Part shown: in pieces, positions 7,201-8,678 of the stretch
How positions within the stretch are numbered: the first letter of the stretch is position 1
Layout of the letters: each line of letters starts with the position of its first letter
NCBI GenBank assembly: GCA_021734595.1
Contig: JAIPIO010000168.1
Span: 1-8,678 of the forward strand
Origin: Kiritimatiellales bacterium
GTDB lineage: Bacteria; Verrucomicrobiota; Kiritimatiellia; Kiritimatiellales; Pontiellaceae
Direction of reading: 5' to 3'
DNA length: 8,678 bases
Notes under the pieces: model-generated
The model's input: only the letters and a program-made list of their open reading frames with translations
Databases searched by the model: none
What the model was told of the DNA's origin: nothing
Translations under genes and position numbers: made by a program

Positions 7201-8678
7201 TTACGCGACCGAGCAATTCGCTGAAGGAGATATCGCCCGAAAGATCTGTGCGCAAGGCAATCGTATTCAGGAACAGGCCCAGCAGCGCCTCGAACTCGTC
7301 GCGAGAGCGGTTCGCCACCGGCGTTCCGAGAATGATATCCGTTTGGCCACTGTAGCGGGCAAGCAGCAGGTTGAACGCTGCCAGCAGAACAACAAACGAG
7401 GTCACACCCTGTTCACGGCTCCGGATGCGTAGCAACTCTTCCATGGAGCGGGAAATCGAAAACTCATGGGTGGATCCATTAAAGGTCTGCATGGGTGGCC
7501 TAGGCTGGTCGTGCGGAAGTTCCAGGGTTGGGCAGCCTTGGAGCTTGTTCTTCCAATAACTGTAATGCCCATCCATTTGCCCGCTTTCAATGCAATCGTG
7601 CTGCCATGCGGCATAGTCGCCATAGCGGATCTTCAGTTCGGGAAGGTCGGCGGGGCGGTCGGCCAAGGCGGCGCGGTAGAGCTCTTGCAGCTCGCTCATG
7701 AACAGCTGCAGGGACCATCCGTCCGAAATAATGTGGTGGATGTTCAGTACCATCTGGTACTGCACATCGCCAATCTGGTAGACCGCTATGCGCCACAGCG
7801 GGCCGTGGACCAGAACGAACGGAGCGCGAGAATCCTCGCGCAGCTGTTGCTTCAGCTCCGGTTCCCTTCCCCGGAAATCCTTCAGCGGAATCTCTACCGT
7901 TGCAGGGGGGGCCACCACGCGCACCGGCACGCCATCCCGCGCAATATACGTGCTACGCAGCGTATCGTGGCGTTCCACAATCGTGTTGATGCATGTGCGG
8001 AAAATTTCCACATCCAGCTCGCCTTCCACCACATGGCTCCAGGCAATATTATAGTTCGAAGTATCGATCTCGAACCGCGATTGGAACCAGAAACGGGCCT
8101 CGACAAAAGAGAGCGGGAACTCGGTCTCTGCGTCGATTCTTCCAATGGTTGGAAGTTTTTCCCACTGTTTTTCCAATGGATGGGAATGCTGTATCTCCTG
8201 GCACAGATCTTCGATGGTCTGGTGGAGATACATCTGCTGGAGACTGACTCCAATGCCTTTATTCTGTGCCCTGTTCAGCACCTGCATCAGCAAGAGCGAA
8301 TGGCCGCCGAGGTCGAAGAAATTATCCCGGATGCCGACCTTTTCCAAGCCCAGCACTTCGCACCAGATTTCCGCCAAATCCTTTTCATCCGCCGTGCGCG
8401 GGGCAACGAATTCGGCCGAGGCGCTCAGCACCTTTATCGGAGGCAATGCCCGTCGATCAATTTTTCCGGTGGAGGAGACAGGCAGCGCATCCTGCTGCAT
8501 GAAGTGCTGCGGCACCATGTAGTCGGGCAGGTGTTCCCCCAGGTAAGCGCGCAGTTCATCCACATTAACCTGATGTCCATCCGCAACGACGTAGTAGGCC
8601 GCCAATACACGCTGGCCGACATGTGTATCCGGCGCGGTCACTGCCACTTGGGTGAGTGCTTCATGGCATCCAAGAACA
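4223..8678 (-). CDS. NRPS, A(partial)-PCP-C-A-PCP-TE; terminal synthetase, 5' end outside window
   Basis: Multidomain nonribosomal peptide synthetase, probably cytoplasmic, acting as the last protein of a peptide assembly line. The frame is open from the window edge (first full codon at 8677) to a TGA at 4223-4225, giving 1,484 visible residues. The GTG at 8645-8647 is not the start: the ten codons before it continue an A-domain C-terminal subdomain (VLGCHEALTQ). Residue numbers here and in the domain entries count that GTG as 1. Order: A-domain tail to about 72, PCP 80-154 (Ser117), C 174-600 (HHIISDG 304-310), A 632-1113, PCP 1125-1200 (Ser1163), TE 1222-1474. There is no epimerase, methyltransferase or oxidase insert, so this part joins one residue X to a predicted glycine and releases the chain. 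The hybrid synthetase gene follows 80 bases downstream on the same strand. No frameshift or missing motif is seen; the odd point is Cys at the TE nucleophile position. Confidence 0.97.
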   Translation of the reverse strand, partial: VLGCHEALTQVAVTAPDTHVGQRVLAAYYVVADGHQVNVDELRAYLGEHLPDYMVPQHFMQQDALPVSSTGKIDRRALPPIKVLSASAEFVAPRTADEKDLAEIWCEVLGLEKVGIRDNFFDLGGHSLLLMQVLNRAQNKGIGVSLQQMYLHQTIEDLCQEIQHSHPLEKQWEKLPTIGRIDAETEFPLSFVEARFWFQSRFEIDTSNYNIAWSHVVEGELDVEIFRTCINTIVERHDTLRSTYIARDGVPVRVVAPPATVEIPLKDFRGREPELKQQLREDSRAPFVLVHGPLWRIAVYQIGDVQYQMVLNIHHIISDGWSLQLFMSELQELYRAALADRPADLPELKIRYGDYAAWQHDCIESGQMDGHYSYWKNKLQGCPTLELPHDQPRPPMQTFNGSTHEFSISRSMEELLRIRSREQGVTSFVVLLAAFNLLLARYSGQTDIILGTPVANRSRDEFEALLGLFLNTIALRTDLSGDISFSELLGRVKQTTLEGFEHHELPFDRVIDQLDVPRDLSMTPLYQVLFSLNHFPETETTLGGMPIRPVGIESGQALMDLWVSIDEDEHGLRGCFYYNTDLFDASTIERMVENYQNVLANVCDDPAQKITGVSLLSEAERKQLLVEWNAMEADYPREVCTHALIEAQVEKTPDATAILFEGAAISYAEMNGRANRLAHLLVEKGVKAETKVCVCLDRGPELVIAELAIWKAGGAYVPLDPIYPPERIAYMIEDSDAVLLITESSVSETVDVETRVLLDELDLSAYSENNPAVEVSSSNLAYMIYTSGSTGKPKGVQIEHRPFVNFLLRMRHEPGLTPTDTVLAITTPCFDITGLDFYLPLITGASVAILPRSTVMNVRLLTEQIQNTGTVLQATPATWRMLVDSGWRGEKHLKMLCGGESWPRELADALLEGGGELWNMYGPTETTVWASAEQVQRGDLGPISIGRPVANTSFYILDDKMQPVPIGVTGELWIGGEGVSRGYYKRDELTQSVFIPNPFRPGEQIYKTGDLAKWLPDGRVECLGRVDFQVKVRGFRIELEEIEQVMARHEGVKQAVVNAYKGPDGNNQLAGYFQCLENAEVDVSSLRNLLKESLPDYMVPMAFIELDAIPLTPNGKVNRKALPDPDPTALVASDEFIAPRTPDEKALAGIWREVLGVEKVGIRDNFFELGGHSLLAIRLIDHLGKSGYELRVEQLFQHPTVEETVLELQSNFAVESENLKWSSLVTLRHGDSMRPPLFFVHTAPGDVLMYASLIHHLENNQPCYGFQSLGLNDVNHTHRSIEEMAAHYVDLLTEFYPSGPYMLAGWCYGGTVAAEMARQLKIRQLDVALLALFDTHAHSPKAISLRIKCLLGSIMTFATMNFRDQRRYLWRGILNRISFAGVQDVQQELEVAVQHGALRNREEVYRRNRKASKKFRARHYPGKVELFRSDEREPGSLPDVSMGWKLLADEHEVHLICGDHRRMMHEPNVRALAEVLQGCIDEFT
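4226..4984 (-). other. Type I thioesterase domain with cysteine nucleophile
   Basis: Alpha/beta-hydrolase releasing domain at about residues 1222-1474. Family marks are PLFFVHTAPGD near the oxyanion hole, YGFQSLG, GPYMLAGWCYGGTVAAEMARQL as two adjoining blocks, Asp1324 in ALFDTH (codon 4676-4678) and the C-terminal His1450 in GDHRRMM (codon 4298-4300). The nucleophile elbow is G-W-C-Y-G-G: Cys1297, codon TGC at 4757-4759 read on the minus strand, where most NRPS/PKS thioesterases have serine. Cys-His-Asp would form the triad. Cysteine thioesterases are known, for example those making strained lactone or lactam rings (obafluorin, sulfazecin). Whether this one hydrolyses, cyclizes or transfers cannot be told. 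Confidence 0.92.
4344..4358. repeat. Degenerate palindromic repeat copy, two mismatches
   Basis: TTCCAGCCCATGGAA keeps TTCCA/TGGAA arms with five bases between. It is translated as SMGWKL (1431-1436) in the thioesterase, the same codon phase as the SNGWK copy. Confidence 0.45.
5048..5275 (-). other. Peptidyl carrier protein domain 2
   Basis: Thiolation domain at residues 1125-1200, core DNFFELGGHSLLA, with phosphopantetheine attachment Ser1163 encoded at 5159-5161. It carries the finished chain to the adjacent thioesterase. The linker to the thioesterase is only about 20 residues. Confidence 0.94.
5309..6754 (-). other. Adenylation domain, predicted glycine
   Basis: ATP-dependent amino-acid activation domain at about residues 632-1113. 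Visible motifs are A3 YMIYTSGSTGKPKGV, A5 NMYGPTETTVW, A7 YKTGDL, A8 GRVDFQVKVRGFRIELEEIE and A10 LTPNGKVNRKALP. Pocket residues by manual alignment to GrsA are D821, I822, L825, Q863, L886, G888, M910, V918, W919 and K1106, giving DILQLGMVWK. The glycine code I recall is DILQLGLIWK, so eight positions match and the two changes (L to M, I to V) are conservative. The domain is certain; the glycine call is an inference from memory. Confidence 0.93.
5446..5462. repeat. Palindromic repeat copy, one mismatch
   Basis: Arms TTTCCA/TGGAAA around GGCAT, one base from the exact family form. It is translated as FQCLEN (1063-1068) in the same variable A-domain loop, before PDYMVP, that carries the 2714 copy in the other gene. 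A weaker two-mismatch copy, TTCCGAAGGCTGGAA, lies just before it at 5415-5429. Confidence 0.6.
6848..8128 (-). other. Condensation domain, LCL-like
   Basis: Amide-bond-forming domain at about residues 174-600. The C1-like motif is PLSFVEARFWF, the C2-like motif RHDTLRSTY, the catalytic C3 motif HHIISDG at 304-310 (7718-7738) has both histidines and the Asp-Gly, and GTPVANRSRDE plus HHELPFDRVID are the C5/C6-like blocks. No epimerization domain precedes it and the motifs look like an L-to-L type, so an L (or achiral) donor is expected. It should link residue X on PCP 1 to glycine on PCP 2. The LCL assignment is by eye. Confidence 0.93.
8139..8155. repeat. Palindromic repeat copy, exact TTCCAATGGTTGGAA core
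   Basis: Arms CTTCCAA/TTGGAAG around TGG. It lies in the PCP-C linker and is translated as LPTIGR (165-170). A decayed copy, TTCCAATGGATGGGAA, follows at 8171-8186. Confidence 0.8.
8186..8410 (-). other. Peptidyl carrier protein domain 1
   Basis: Thiolation domain at residues 80-154. The core is DNFFDLGGHSLLL, with phosphopantetheine attachment Ser117 encoded at 8297-8299. GGHS is the form usual for ordinary elongation carriers. It is closely related to the second carrier of the same protein: both contain EKVGIRDNFF and begin with EF[VI]APRT.DEK. Confidence 0.94.
8432..8678 (-). other. Adenylation domain, C-terminal subdomain only (module n)
   Basis: Only the last part of this A domain is inside the window. 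It shows the usual sequence of elements: the segment before the hinge strand (LAAYYVV), the conserved PDYMVP at residues 41-46, and the A10 motif STGKIDRRALP at 59-69, whose Lys62 is the catalytic, substrate-contacting lysine (GrsA K517). The nine other specificity residues lie upstream of the window, so its substrate cannot be predicted. Confidence 0.93.

Noticed and set aside
964..8186. The repeated palindromes as a CRISPR array or transposon ends.
   Set aside because: Spacing is irregular from tens of bases to kilobases, copies lie inside intact coding sequence, and no cas or transposase gene is present.
8645..8647. GTG as the start codon of the upstream NRPS.
   Set aside because: The ten codons before it, up to the window edge, stay open and encode normal A-domain sequence (VLGCHEALTQ). 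The gene clearly begins outside the window.
1..8678. Signs that either synthetase gene is broken.
   Set aside because: Both frames read through without stops or shifts, and every checkable catalytic residue is present. The truncations are due only to the window edges.

Overview
The window is the inside of a bacterial secondary-metabolite assembly-line operon. Two very large genes fill almost all of it, both on the minus strand and both cut by a window edge. The upstream gene (4223-8678, 5' end missing) is a nonribosomal peptide synthetase (NRPS) with visible order A(C-terminal end)-PCP-C-A-PCP-TE. After an 80-base gap comes the second gene (1-4142, 3' end missing). It is an NRPS/type I PKS hybrid with visible order A-PCP-KS-AT. 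Both reading frames are unbroken and all catalytic motifs that can be checked are present, so the line looks functional. Long open frames on the plus strand are antisense shadows of these genes.

Reading the adenylation pockets by eye against the GrsA numbering gives DVQLIAHVVK for the A domain of the downstream gene, which matches the classical proline code at all ten positions. The internal A domain of the upstream gene reads DILQLGMVWK, two conservative changes from the classical glycine code DILQLGLIWK. The AT carries the HAFH signature of malonyl-CoA-specific domains. The downstream gene has no condensation domain before its A domain, so it looks like the loading end: proline is activated, tethered and elongated by one malonate unit. 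The upstream gene ends in a thioesterase and should be the releasing end, making an X-Gly terminus. Gene order is therefore opposite to the inferred order of action.

Two things stand out. First, the thioesterase nucleophile position is cysteine (GWCYGG) instead of the usual serine. Second, a 15-bp palindrome, TTCCAANNNTTGGAA, is scattered through both genes: five exact copies, and nine matches to the looser TTCCANNNNNTGGAA. It occurs in all three codon phases (encoding VP.IG-, FQ.LE- or S.GWK-type peptides), so it appears to be a DNA-level element, perhaps comparable in behaviour to the cyanobacterial HIP1 palindrome.

The organism cannot be named from this window. GC-rich coding with strong third-position bias, Shine-Dalgarno initiation and a mixed NRPS/PKS line fit many bacterial groups. 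No transport, regulatory, tailoring, RNA or mobile-element genes are in view.
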